The notes under the pieces are model-generated. The model saw only the letters and a list, made by a program, of their open reading frames with translations. It was not told where the DNA came from and searched no databases. A stretch of 37,045 nucleotides of DNA from Bacteroidales bacterium (GTDB taxonomy: Bacteria; Bacteroidota; Bacteroidia; Bacteroidales; UBA932), in assembly GCA_017554335.1 (NCBI GenBank), contig JAFZIO010000021.1, positions 1 through 37,045 of the forward strand, given 5' to 3'. Each line of letters starts with the position of its first letter. The first letter of the stretch is position 1. The position numbers and the translations under genes are program-made. Shown here piece by piece: positions 1 through 9,049 of this stretch.

Positions 1-1148
1 GAAGGATCGGCGGTGAGGTTGCTCCAGCGGAAGGTGTACGTACCGAACGGCATGCTGCGGTTCAGTCGGGCCTTTGCTGTGAACAGGGTACCCACATCCT
101 TGGTCCATACAGGAGGATTGGCCCAGTCGGAATTCCAGGCGCCCATCTCATCGTTATCCATTGCGTGGCGTTCGGCAGCGATAGGATATGCCTGCTTGAT
201 TACGACTTCCTTCTGCAGAGGTTCGCCGCCGTCGGTGCTGACCGTGGTCAGTATTATGCTGCCCTTGCGCAGGGCGTTGCCCTTGTTCTCGGTGAACGTG
301 AGAGTGAGCACGTCGTCTCCGCTGTGTCCGCTCGGGTTGTCGATGGAGAACCAGTCAGCGGCGCTGCCCATCTGGGCCGTCCACTTGGCGTTGGCAATGA
401 CGCTCAGGCTTGCGGAAAGCTGGTCGTATCCGACGCGGAGCTCGAAGGTCTCGGGATCCAGCTGCACGCCGTCCTGGGTGATGGGGATGTCGGCAATCAC
501 CACGTCGTGACGGTCATAAACCGTAACGGTGGCGTAGCGCTTCTCGCCCACATTTTCCTTGGCATTCAGCTTCACGACTCCGTCGTTGGATCCGGTGGCT
601 CCTGAAACTATGCTCAGCCAGTCGCCTTTGATTTCGGTAATCTTGGCGCTCCAATTCTGGTTGGATGACACATTGATGGTAATATCGCCACCGGCTTTCT
701 CCATCATCAGGCCGCCGGCCTCGGCAGCCTCGGGGATGTCCATGTATGCGATACCCTTCTGGACGACTGTCACAGTCTTGCCGATCCAGTCGCCGCTGGC
801 TATCTCGATGTAGTCGGTGCGGTCGTCGAGCATGGTGTTGTCGTAGTACTGCACGCGGACGGTGGTGTTCTCGCCCTTTCCTACGTGTACCAGGGAATCG
901 GCGACAGCCTCACCTTCCTCGATGTCTATGATGCACCAGTCGGGATGCTTGCTGGTAATGGTCCACGGCTTGGTGGACTTGACCACTATGGTGAAGGCCT
1001 TCGGGGAGATGGCGTCCAGGTTGTAGCTGTCGGCCACCCTGTAGCGGAGGTCGGCGCCGTCGATGACGGGCTCGGGCTTCTCTTCGCAGGCGGTAACCCC
1101 TATCACCAGGGCCATGCAGGCCAAAATAAGATGTAATATCTTTTTCAT
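1..1148 (-). CDS. BACON-domain surface lipoprotein, C-terminus outside the window
   Basis: The reading frame stays open from the ATG at 1148 to the window edge, showing 382 codons. Residues 1-21 form a lipoprotein signal ending in a VTAC lipobox with Cys21, followed by acidic residues. About residues 35-125, 130-230 and 230-325 look like three Ig-like BACON repeats: each has a short WCIID/WLSIV/WFSID-type strand and ends in a V(V)QKG, ITQDG or IKQA strand. After about residue 330 a different Trp-rich domain begins and is cut off. It is the last visible gene of the SusC/SusD operon, 12 bases after another BACON lipoprotein. In such loci this position usually holds a surface glycan-binding protein, so that is the inferred role. 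No catalytic motif is visible in the part present. Confidence 0.85.
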   Translation of the reverse strand, partial: MKKILHLILACMALVIGVTACEEKPEPVIDGADLRYRVADSYNLDAISPKAFTIVVKSTKPWTITSKHPDWCIIDIEEGEAVADSLVHVGKGENTTVRVQYYDNTMLDDRTDYIEIASGDWIGKTVTVVQKGIAYMDIPEAAEAGGLMMEKAGGDITINVSSNQNWSAKITEIKGDWLSIVSGATGSNDGVVKLNAKENVGEKRYATVTVYDRHDVVIADIPITQDGVQLDPETFELRVGYDQLSASLSVIANAKWTAQMGSAADWFSIDNPSGHSGDDVLTLTFTENKGNALRKGSIILTTVSTDGGEPLQKEVVIKQAYPIAAERHAMDNDEMGAWNSDWANPPVWTKDVGTLFTAKARLNRSMPFGTYTFRWSNLTADP

Positions 1149-1160
1149 AACTGATCGTTT

Positions 1161-2639
1161 TTATTCTGCAACAGGTATTACGTCACAGGATTTCACTACG
1201 TACCAGGTGCCGTCGTTGGAAGCCGTGTAGCAGCCGAACCAGTAATGGCAACCGGCATCGGGCGTATCGGCAAACACTGACGGTTTATCCAGTACGGCGC
1301 TCCTGAGGGTGCCGTTGTAGGAGAAGGAGAAGTTGAGGTGCTGTACGCCGTTGGTGTAGTTGGTACCGGGGACAACGTCTACCCTGTACTCCTTCATGGC
1401 GTTCAGCTCATCCTTGGTAATCTCGTAGTCCTTGGAGTCGTAGCAGCTTTCTCCCGATTTGGGGAGGTGGCCGTTGAGACGTACGCGGATACGCTTGCCC
1501 AACTGGATCTGGTTCTGGATTTCAATTTCAACACCTTCTACGGCGTCGTTGGCATAGACCCACATCTGGGCGTTGTCGCAGAAGTTGCTCTTGTCGCCCA
1601 TCTTGATGATCATGTTGATGTAACGTGCGCGGTCCTTCATCTTCACGCGGGATGCATCGTCGCCGTAAACCTTCACGGAACCGTCTTCGAGAACCTCGCA
1701 GTGACCGGAGAACTCGAAGTTGACATCCTGGGTGAACTCGATGGAGCTGCTCACGTCGCCGTAAGATGAGCTCGTGGGCTTGATGGTGATCTTGACGGTG
1801 CGGGGTGCGAATTTGTTGTTCCAGGGCACGTTCACCTTGAGCTTGCTGTTGCTTGCCTTGGTGAGGGTGACCTCGGGAACGTTGCACTCTGCCTTCCAGT
1901 CCATGGATGCATTCACATTAAGCTCGAACTCTTTGCCGGTGCGGTCAACCTCGGCGAAGCCGGGCTGCTGGATCTCGAGGCTCTGGCCAAGCTGGTTAAC
2001 CGTAAATTCAACCTTGTCGTCGCCGGCAATTACGGTGACTGTAGTCGAACGGTTGAGGGAGCTGTTAGCCTCGGCCTTTGCGGTCACGGTGAAGGATTTG
2101 AGCTCGCCGTTGCTGGAACCGCTGGCAGGAGACAGGCTCAGCCAGCTGTCGGCAACGGATGCCTCCCATTCCTGGTTGGCCTGCACCGTGAAGCTCTTGG
2201 AGCCGCCGGCGGCAGTGAAGGCATCGGATGCGGGGATAGGAGTTACGACAAGCTTGCCGCGGCGGGACTGGGTCAGCTTCACCGAATAAGTGGTGGAGAC
2301 GTTCTCGCCCTTAACGGTAAGCACTACCGAACGCTCTTCGGTATCAGGGTTCTCCGCAGTTACGATACGTATATCCTCGGCCAGGCTGGAAACAGCGCTG
2401 GAAGCCGGGGTCACGGTTACCCATGAAGCGTTCTCGAAGCCCGTAATGGTCCACGGGGTAGTGGCGGATATGCTGAAGGAGACATCCTGCGGCTTGACGG
2501 CCTGCACGGTGTAGCTCTCGAGAGCGTCACACTCCAGTCGAGGGTCGGCAGCGGGCTGGGAGTCGATACTGTCCAATACGCATGATGAAGCCATCAGCAT
2601 GACGGACAGGCATATAGCAGTTTTGAATATTGTTTTCAT
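1161..2639 (-). CDS. BACON-domain surface lipoprotein (putative glycan-binding protein)
   Basis: A 492-residue protein. I chose the ATG at 2639 because it puts a normal lipoprotein signal at the N-terminus (MASSC lipobox, Cys20); an upstream ATG at 2675 would only add a non-signal leader. About residues 35-125, 130-218 and 222-308 are three Ig-like BACON repeats with the SWVTVTPAS and SWLSLSPASG signatures. Residues 310-492 form a separate beta-rich domain that I do not recognise, perhaps the ligand-binding part. The gene lies 29 bases after SusD2 and is probably co-transcribed with it. By position and architecture it is inferred to be an SGBP (the SusE/F role) that holds glycan at the cell surface. 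No hydrolase motif is seen. Confidence 0.85.
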   Translation of the reverse strand: MKTIFKTAICLSVMLMASSCVLDSIDSQPAADPRLECDALESYTVQAVKPQDVSFSISATTPWTITGFENASWVTVTPASSAVSSLAEDIRIVTAENPDTEERSVVLTVKGENVSTTYSVKLTQSRRGKLVVTPIPASDAFTAAGGSKSFTVQANQEWEASVADSWLSLSPASGSSNGELKSFTVTAKAEANSSLNRSTTVTVIAGDDKVEFTVNQLGQSLEIQQPGFAEVDRTGKEFELNVNASMDWKAECNVPEVTLTKASNSKLKVNVPWNNKFAPRTVKITIKPTSSSYGDVSSSIEFTQDVNFEFSGHCEVLEDGSVKVYGDDASRVKMKDRARYINMIIKMGDKSNFCDNAQMWVYANDAVEGVEIEIQNQIQLGKRIRVRLNGHLPKSGESCYDSKDYEITKDELNAMKEYRVDVVPGTNYTNGVQHLNFSFSYNGTLRSAVLDKPSVFADTPDAGCHYWFGCYTASNDGTWYVVKSCDVIPVAE

Positions 2640-2668
2640 AATGCTTTCTTCTTTCAGATTATTCACTA

Positions 2669-4369
2669 CTACCATCCGGGATTCTGAGGATTAAGATTGG
2701 CATTGCAGAACAGCTCGGACTGGGGGATAGGATAGAGGTACATCCTGTCTGCCCAGGTGCGGCGCTCAACCATCTGGCGGCTGTATTCCAATTTCTCTCC
2801 GGACTTGATAATCTGCACGCCGTCGATCTGGGTCTGGGTTGCAGAACCGATCTTCCAGCGGCGGATATCCCAGAAGCGGTGATCCTCGAATGCGAACTCG
2901 ACTCTCCATTCACGCTGCAGGGCGGTCTTGAAGGCGTCGTAGCCGTTGGCGGTAACGTTGGGCATGCCGGCGTTGGCGCGTACCTGGTTGAGGGCTGCGC
3001 GGGCCGAGAGCTTAAGGGTACCGTCGGTCTTGTCGGGATCGTGGAAGTATTCGTTGGCGGCCTCGGCGTAGCTCAGGAGAGCTTCGGCGTAGCGGTATAT
3101 TATCCAGCAGTGGCGGTATTCAGTGCTGGCTTCAGGGGTAAAGCTGGTCAGCTCCTGGATGTGCTTGCGCAGGTAATAGCCGGTAGGGCTGCCGAGGTCG
3201 GAGCGGGTTGCGGAGTAGTCTGCGCCGCCCACGTAGGTCTCGATTGTCTCGCCCTTGAAGGTCATGCCGTTGGCCAGGATGGTACGGGCGAAGCGGGGAT
3301 CGCGTCCCTCGTAAGGCCTGTTGACATCGAAGTTGGGGTCGCTGGTCTGCCAGCCGTCGGCGGTCAGGGTAACGTCGAGGCCGTCGATGGTCTGGAAGGC
3401 GTCCACCAGGTTCTGGGTAGGATAGCTACCGGACATGGAGCTGCGCTCGCCTTCGGTGAAACGCAGGGGGAAGTTGTACTTCTCCAGGCTCTGGCTGGTG
3501 GAACGGACGATGTGCATGATGACCTCGGGAGAGGTGTACCACTTGTCCTCGGAGGTGGAGCTGCCGTAGAAGAGTGACGGGTCGAGCCTGTAGAGGCCGG
3601 AGTCCATCAGGTCCTGTGCGGCTTTCGCTGCCTTGAGCCACTTGTCCTTGTCGCCGCTCTCGTTGAACAGGGGGCTGGCGGCGTAGAGCAGGGCCTTGGC
3701 CTTTACGGCCATGCCGAATCCCTTGGTCACGCGGCCGAGCTCACCGTCCAGCATGTCGGTGTAGGAGACGGGCAGGTTCTCGATGCAGACGTCACACTCG
3801 GAAACGATGTAGTCGATTACCTCGTTGAAAGGGGTCTTCTCGATTTCGTTGGCCTCCTCGATGGTGAGCATCTTCATGGGAACGGGGATGTCGCCGTAGC
3901 GGCGTGCCAGCTCGAACAGGTAGTATGCCTTGAGCAGACGGGCCTCGTAGGGATAGTACTTCAGGTGCTCCAGATACTGGGGGTACTTGGCTTCGTATTG
4001 GTAGATGGATATGTCGGCCGTCTCTATGGACTCCAGGAACTCCCAGCAGCAACGGATTGCGTTGTAGAGGGTCCATTTGGTGTCGATGGTGGAGACATCC
4101 GACCAGTTGCCGTTGTTGTAGCGCTGCACAGAGGCGCTCGGGTCGCCGTATTCGGCGTCGTCGCAGCCGCAGTCGCGCAGGGCGCTGCCCACGTCATAAA
4201 TATCCTTGCCGGGGAGGTATCCGTAGATGTTGGTGAGCATCTTCTGGATATTGCTGTACGTAGTGTACATGTCCTCACGCTCGTATACGCTGCCGCTTTC
4301 TTCCACAGTCAGGAAATTGCAAGCTGAAATCAGCAATGCTGCGGATATAATGTATATAAACTTTTTCAT
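2669..4369 (-). CDS. SusD/RagB-family glycan-binding lipoprotein (SusD2)
   Basis: A 566-residue SusD-like outer-membrane lipoprotein that is expected to cap the SusC2 barrel and help capture glycan. The start at 4369 gives a signal ending in LISAC (Cys17); a longer frame reaches 4441 but overlaps susC2. Family hallmarks include an N-terminal segment around the SGSVYERED motif, TPR-like helices with the ARLLKAYYLFELARRYGD pattern, an RYAEALLSYAEAANE helix, and a C-terminal WRVEFAFEDHRFWDIRRWK segment followed by YPIPQSEL and the closing NPQNPGW. The gene follows susC2 by 13 bases, the usual tight C-D pairing. The bound glycan cannot be read from the sequence; the operon enzymes suggest an amino-sugar polymer. 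Confidence 0.95.
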   Translation of the reverse strand: MKKFIYIISAALLISACNFLTVEESGSVYEREDMYTTYSNIQKMLTNIYGYLPGKDIYDVGSALRDCGCDDAEYGDPSASVQRYNNGNWSDVSTIDTKWTLYNAIRCCWEFLESIETADISIYQYEAKYPQYLEHLKYYPYEARLLKAYYLFELARRYGDIPVPMKMLTIEEANEIEKTPFNEVIDYIVSECDVCIENLPVSYTDMLDGELGRVTKGFGMAVKAKALLYAASPLFNESGDKDKWLKAAKAAQDLMDSGLYRLDPSLFYGSSTSEDKWYTSPEVIMHIVRSTSQSLEKYNFPLRFTEGERSSMSGSYPTQNLVDAFQTIDGLDVTLTADGWQTSDPNFDVNRPYEGRDPRFARTILANGMTFKGETIETYVGGADYSATRSDLGSPTGYYLRKHIQELTSFTPEASTEYRHCWIIYRYAEALLSYAEAANEYFHDPDKTDGTLKLSARAALNQVRANAGMPNVTANGYDAFKTALQREWRVEFAFEDHRFWDIRRWKIGSATQTQIDGVQIIKSGEKLEYSRQMVERRTWADRMYLYPIPQSELFCNANLNPQNPGW

Positions 4370-4382
4370 ATCGTTTCCCGGT

Positions 4383-7142
4383 TTAGAAGTTGAACTTAAC
4401 GCTTCCCCAGAATACCCGGGTTGATGGATAGACTGCGCCAAGCTGCTCGGGATCGGCGAACTGGATGTTGTCGATGCTGAACAGGTTGGTGCCCTGAATG
4501 GAAATGACTGCGTCGCAGATCTTCAGCACGCTCTTGGGTACGGTGTAGGAGACACCCACGTTGCGGAGCTTGAGGAACGAGCCGTCGCGGTACCACAGGG
4601 AGTTGTCCTCGTAGTTGTTGTCGCCGTCGAGGGTGGTGAGGCGGGGCATGGTAGCCTTTGCCGCATTCTCGGGAGACCAGGGGACTTCCCTTGCGAGGAA
4701 GGTGTCGGAGATTGTGCTGTTGTTAGTGAGAGGCTGGTACAGGGGAGAAGAGAGCAGGCTCAGAGTGACGCCGGTGACGCCCTGGAAGTCTGCATAGAAC
4801 TTGAATCCCTTGTATCCTGCGCTCAGGCCGAAGCCGTACTGGAACATAGGAATGGTGGAACCGAACATCTTCACCTCATCCTGGCTGTCGATAACGCCGT
4901 CGCCGTTCTGGTCCTTGTACTTGATGTCGCCGGGACGAACTTCGCCGAAGGTCTGCTTGGGAGAGTTGTTGATTTCGGTCTGATCCTGGAAGAATCCCAG
5001 AACTTCGAGGCCGTAGCACTGGCTCACAGGGTTGCCCTTGTGGTACAGGTACTCGTACTGCTGGTATGCCTCACCGTGGTCGATAACCTTGGTGAAGAGC
5101 CAGCCGCCGTTGGCATACACGCCGTAGTCGATCTCGCCAACCTTGTCTTTCCAGTCGAGGGCGGCATCGATTCCGCGCCAGAGCTCCTTGCCGAGGCTCT
5201 GCTTGTTCATGCCGATACCGAGCACCTCGGAAACATTGGAGGTGGAGATCAGGATATTGCTCCTCTGCTCGTAGAATGCGTCTGCGCTTGCGCTCAGGCG
5301 GTCGTCGAACAGACGGGTCTCGACTGCGAGGGTGGCCTTGTTGGACTTCTCGGGGGCGAGGGTCAGGGCTGCCAGGTTGCCTTCTGCGCGACCGGAGTAG
5401 CTCTTGGGATCGGTGCTTATGCCGCCGAAGTAGATGCTGTGGCCGTTGTCGGAACCGTAGGCCTGGCGCCAGAGCTCGGTCTCGCGGCTGAGCATTGCGT
5501 CTGCAATGTCATCCACGCTGCCGGAAAGGCCCCAGGAAGCGGATACCTTGACGTAAGGCTTCTCGGAAACTATGGCTCCGACGCTCACGCCGGGATACCA
5601 GTTGAAACGCTGGCCGGGGGCGAGGTAGGAAGATCCGGAATAGTTGATGACGGCGTCGGCGAAGATCTTGTTCTTCCAGCTGTAGCCGGCGGTTGCGAAG
5701 ATCTCCTGGGTCCTGGAGGAAGCGAACTGCTCGGGTTCCTCCCATGCACGCTGACGGTAGCCGGCGTGTGCCTCCACGTGGCTGTCGCCGAAGTCGCGTA
5801 CGTAGTTCAGCTTGCCCTGGAGCTCGAAACGCATCTGCAAGCTGCTGAACCAGTGGTCGTATTCGACGGTCTTGGAGTTGGTGCCGTAGTATTTAAGGTC
5901 GCCGCCCAGAAGTTCGGCATAACGGAACTCCTTGGTTGCGGTTTCCGTCATCTTGCCGATATAGTCGAACGCTACTGAAGCATCGGCGGAGAGGCCGGGT
6001 ACGAGGGCTCCCAGATCCTGGCGCAGGTCCATGTTGGCAAGCACCTTGGTGTTGGAATACTGGTGCTGGCCGGACTCCTCGAACTGGGCTACAGGGTTGC
6101 TGCTGCCGTAAATGGAGGATCCGCCGTAGGTGCCGTCGGCATGCTTGATGGGGAATGCCGCGGAAGGAATCTTGTAGAGGAGCTTCTCGATGGCGTTGCT
6201 GCTGCGCATGTAGTAAGGCTTGTTGCTTTCCGACAGACGGGCCATAACGCCGATCTTCATTGCTGTAGATTCGGTGATGTTAACGTCTACGTTGGCGCGG
6301 ATGCCCAGACGGTTGTCATAGACATGGCCGTTGTAGCGGTCGTCGGAAGAAGGAGTCTTGAACATGGCGTTGTCCTTCAGGTAATCCACTGCCGTGAAGT
6401 AACGGAAGTTGCGGTTACCGCCGCTGAAGGTGAACTCTGCGCGGTGCTTGTCGCCGTGGTCGCGGAAAATCTCGTTCCACCAGTCCACGTTTGGATATGC
6501 GTACTGGTTTGCGGGAGCGGAACCCTGGTGGTAAGCATAGAATGCGTTGAGGTCGTCAATTGAGTAGCGGGGGGTGAGACCGTCCATTTCGCGTGCCTCG
6601 TTCACATAGTATGCATAGGTGTATGCATCCGAGAACGTGGGGTTGCGGAATGCGGTGGCAAGGCCGTACTGGTACTTTGCCGAGACATGCAGGGGAGAGT
6701 TGGTGCCGCGCTTTGTGGTGATCATGACCACGCCGTTGGCGCCCTTGACTCCGTAGAGGGCTCCGGCAACTGCATCCTTGAGCACGGAAATCGATTCAAT
6801 CTCGAGTCCGGTAAGGTCGTTGAGGTCGCGCGGGTAGCCGTCCACCAGTACCAGCGGGCTGTGTCCGTGGAGGCGGAGCTTGGACTGATTGTCTTCGCTG
6901 CGGCCCGAACCCTGCTTCACGAGGAGGCCGGAGAACTGGCCGTAGAGAGCTTTTGCGATGTCCACTTCGGGGCTGCGCTCAAACACCGAGTCGTCCATGC
7001 TGGCGTTCACGGCTGCCGAGAAGTTGAAGGGATTGCCGAGTTTGATGGAGTCCAGCTGGGACACCGGCAGTCCTTCCTGGGCGGCCGCCATGGCGGAGAC
7101 CAACAGAAGCGGAAGAATTATATATGTAGCTAATCTTTTCAT
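4383..7142 (-). CDS. SusC/RagA-family TonB-dependent transporter lacking the N-terminal regulatory-like domain (SusC2)
   Basis: About 919 residues. An ATG at 7154 would add four residues; I prefer 7142 because MKR then begins a clean signal peptide ending near AMAAAQ. SusC proteins import oligosaccharides through the outer membrane using TonB energy. The plug is recognisable at residues 50-146, with the LVLVDGYPRDLNDL and VLKDAVAGALYGVKGANGVV motifs and ending in ITTKRG. The rest is a beta-barrel ending in an aromatic-rich strand (VFWGSVKFNF). Unlike SusC1, there is no carboxypeptidase-regulatory-like domain between signal and plug; only about 30 residues lie there. No clear TonB box is visible. 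It sits 20 bases after susD1 and 13 before susD2. Confidence 0.95.
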   Translation of the reverse strand: MKRLATYIILPLLLVSAMAAAQEGLPVSQLDSIKLGNPFNFSAAVNASMDDSVFERSPEVDIAKALYGQFSGLLVKQGSGRSEDNQSKLRLHGHSPLVLVDGYPRDLNDLTGLEIESISVLKDAVAGALYGVKGANGVVMITTKRGTNSPLHVSAKYQYGLATAFRNPTFSDAYTYAYYVNEAREMDGLTPRYSIDDLNAFYAYHQGSAPANQYAYPNVDWWNEIFRDHGDKHRAEFTFSGGNRNFRYFTAVDYLKDNAMFKTPSSDDRYNGHVYDNRLGIRANVDVNITESTAMKIGVMARLSESNKPYYMRSSNAIEKLLYKIPSAAFPIKHADGTYGGSSIYGSSNPVAQFEESGQHQYSNTKVLANMDLRQDLGALVPGLSADASVAFDYIGKMTETATKEFRYAELLGGDLKYYGTNSKTVEYDHWFSSLQMRFELQGKLNYVRDFGDSHVEAHAGYRQRAWEEPEQFASSRTQEIFATAGYSWKNKIFADAVINYSGSSYLAPGQRFNWYPGVSVGAIVSEKPYVKVSASWGLSGSVDDIADAMLSRETELWRQAYGSDNGHSIYFGGISTDPKSYSGRAEGNLAALTLAPEKSNKATLAVETRLFDDRLSASADAFYEQRSNILISTSNVSEVLGIGMNKQSLGKELWRGIDAALDWKDKVGEIDYGVYANGGWLFTKVIDHGEAYQQYEYLYHKGNPVSQCYGLEVLGFFQDQTEINNSPKQTFGEVRPGDIKYKDQNGDGVIDSQDEVKMFGSTIPMFQYGFGLSAGYKGFKFYADFQGVTGVTLSLLSSPLYQPLTNNSTISDTFLAREVPWSPENAAKATMPRLTTLDGDNNYEDNSLWYRDGSFLKLRNVGVSYTVPKSVLKICDAVISIQGTNLFSIDNIQFADPEQLGAVYPSTRVFWGSVKFNF

Positions 7143-7162
7143 CTTCGGGTACATTTATAAGT

Positions 7163-9037
7163 TTACCAACCCGGATTTTGAGTCATTCCGTAGTTCTTGT
7201 TGATTTCAACTGCGGGAATAGGGGCAAGATACCATTTGGTGTCCCAGGTATTGTACCATACGCGGGGAGGATAAGCATCCTTGAGCTTGAACGTGAAGCT
7301 GGTGGCGTTCTTCTGCTTGTTACCGGTGACTTCCAGGGCTTTCAGCTTGGTGGTGAAAGCTTTGGTAAGTCCCCAGCGAACCATGTCGAACCAGCGTACT
7401 TCCTCGAAGCCGAACTCGAGGTCGCGCTCGAGGATGAGGGCCTCGCGGAACTGCTCCTTGTTCAGGCCTTCGGTTACGCCGGGCAGGCCTACGCGGGCGC
7501 GTACTGCGTTGATCCACTGGTAAGGCAGGTCGGAAGGACCGCCGTCGGCCTCGTTGTAAGCCTCGGCCGCGTTAAGCAGGACTTCCGCCAGACGCATGAG
7601 GCACCAGTGAGGAGGAACGTTGCGGTCGGCTTCGGTCTGGTAGATGAATTTCATCTGCAGGAAGCCGGTGTTGCCGTCCTGGAAGCTGGGGCTCTTTGCG
7701 TTCACGTAGTTAGGACCGACGTTGCCGTTCTTCCAGAGGTCTCCGGGAACGCAGAGGTTCTCGTAAAGACGGGGATCGCGGGTCTCCGTTGCGGTCGGCT
7801 TGCCGTCAACCAGCAGGTCGCCGTTGGCGTCGGGCATGAAGAAAGGTGCACGGTCGCCTCCCGGAGGGTTGCTCCAGTTGAAGTCCTCGGGGAACGGGGT
7901 GCCGTCGGCATAAGGGAAACGGTTGACCCAGTCGAGGGTGCCGCCGCATCCGAAGTCGTCCTGGAGGTCCATGTTCTTGTCATGGTAGGAGGTGCTGTTG
8001 CTCTTGCGCACGGAGATGAGGGTTTCCGTAGTACCGCGGTCACGGTAAGACTTGCGGTAGGCAAGACGGTAGTCGGCAGGGCGTACAACAGTAGCGCCGG
8101 TTGCGTCAACGCCGGTCGGAATTGCCTGAACGAGGGCGTAGTAGCCTTCGCTGTTCCATGCAGACATGAACTCGTTGGCAGCTGCCTTGGCTTTGTCCCA
8201 AAGGCCCTTGTCGTACTTCTCGCCGTAGCGGACGTACTTGCCCACGTTCTCCCAGTCGGAGGCTGAGCTGTGCCAGGGCGTGTCGGAGTTGAAGGTGGGA
8301 GATGCCGCAAAGCAGAGTATGCGGAGCTTGAGTCCCAGGGCTGCGGCTTTGGTCAGACGGCCGTCTTCTGACTTGCTGGCGATGTACCAGGGGAGGTCTG
8401 GAGCGGCTTCGTCGCAGAGCTGCACAATATAGTCGATGGTCTCCTTGAAGGTGTTCCTGGGGAAGTTCATCTCCTCATCGGTCTTGATGGAGTGGTCGAT
8501 GAGAGGGACGCCGCCCACGTAGCGGACCATGTTGGCGTAAGCGATGGCTATGATAAGCTTGGCTTCAGCCTTCTTGCGTGCGAGCTCGTAGGGCTCTGCA
8601 TTGGGGATGTTGTCCGCGTTCTCGAGGAAGAACCATGCGTAACGGATAGCAGTATAGTCTTTCTCGCTTCCGAAGCGATAGTTTTCTCCGCCTGCCGCGT
8701 CACCGGAAATGTTGGCTCCGAGTGCACCTGTGTAGTACAGGTCGTTGGGGCCGTCACCTTCCGTATGCTTGTTGGAGACGAAGTGGTCGGTAATGGATTC
8801 TACTATATCCTTGCCCATCTTGGAGTCGAAATCGGAGATAAGACCGTAGGGCAGGTAGTAATACGCCGAAGCAAGCACCTTGTCGGAATCCTTGAGGGAG
8901 GCGAACAGGGTGTCGATTGTTGCGCCGGCGGTCTCGGGAGCCTTGCTCAGGCCCTCGTCGCCGAGTTTGAGGCTTTCACAAGCGGCCAGGCCCGCGATAA
9001 GCAGGGCGACGGTCAGTATATTGAATAACTTTTTCAT
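7163..9037 (-). CDS. SusD/RagB-family glycan-binding lipoprotein (SusD1)
   Basis: A 624-residue SusD-like lipoprotein with a signal ending in GLAAC (Cys20). It would partner SusC1 to bind glycan at the cell surface. Family features are the AEAKLIIAIAYANMVRYVGGVPL TPR helix, the LMRLAEVLLNAAEAYNEADGG helix, the INAVRARVGLPGVTE loop, and the ERDLEFGFEEVRWFDMVRWG C-terminal helix followed by YLAPIPAVEINKNYGMTQNPGW. It is longer than SusD2 and only distantly similar to it, so the two pairs are not a recent duplication. It starts 12 bases after susC1. Confidence 0.95.
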   Translation of the reverse strand: MKKLFNILTVALLIAGLAACESLKLGDEGLSKAPETAGATIDTLFASLKDSDKVLASAYYYLPYGLISDFDSKMGKDIVESITDHFVSNKHTEGDGPNDLYYTGALGANISGDAAGGENYRFGSEKDYTAIRYAWFFLENADNIPNAEPYELARKKAEAKLIIAIAYANMVRYVGGVPLIDHSIKTDEEMNFPRNTFKETIDYIVQLCDEAAPDLPWYIASKSEDGRLTKAAALGLKLRILCFAASPTFNSDTPWHSSASDWENVGKYVRYGEKYDKGLWDKAKAAANEFMSAWNSEGYYALVQAIPTGVDATGATVVRPADYRLAYRKSYRDRGTTETLISVRKSNSTSYHDKNMDLQDDFGCGGTLDWVNRFPYADGTPFPEDFNWSNPPGGDRAPFFMPDANGDLLVDGKPTATETRDPRLYENLCVPGDLWKNGNVGPNYVNAKSPSFQDGNTGFLQMKFIYQTEADRNVPPHWCLMRLAEVLLNAAEAYNEADGGPSDLPYQWINAVRARVGLPGVTEGLNKEQFREALILERDLEFGFEEVRWFDMVRWGLTKAFTTKLKALEVTGNKQKNATSFTFKLKDAYPPRVWYNTWDTKWYLAPIPAVEINKNYGMTQNPGW

Positions 9038-9049
9038 GTTCAGCCTGTT

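Noticed and set aside
2669-9037. The two SusC/SusD pairs as a recent tandem duplication
   Set aside because: The two SusD proteins differ in length and share only family motifs, and SusC2 lacks a whole domain of SusC1. They look like old, diverged pairs.
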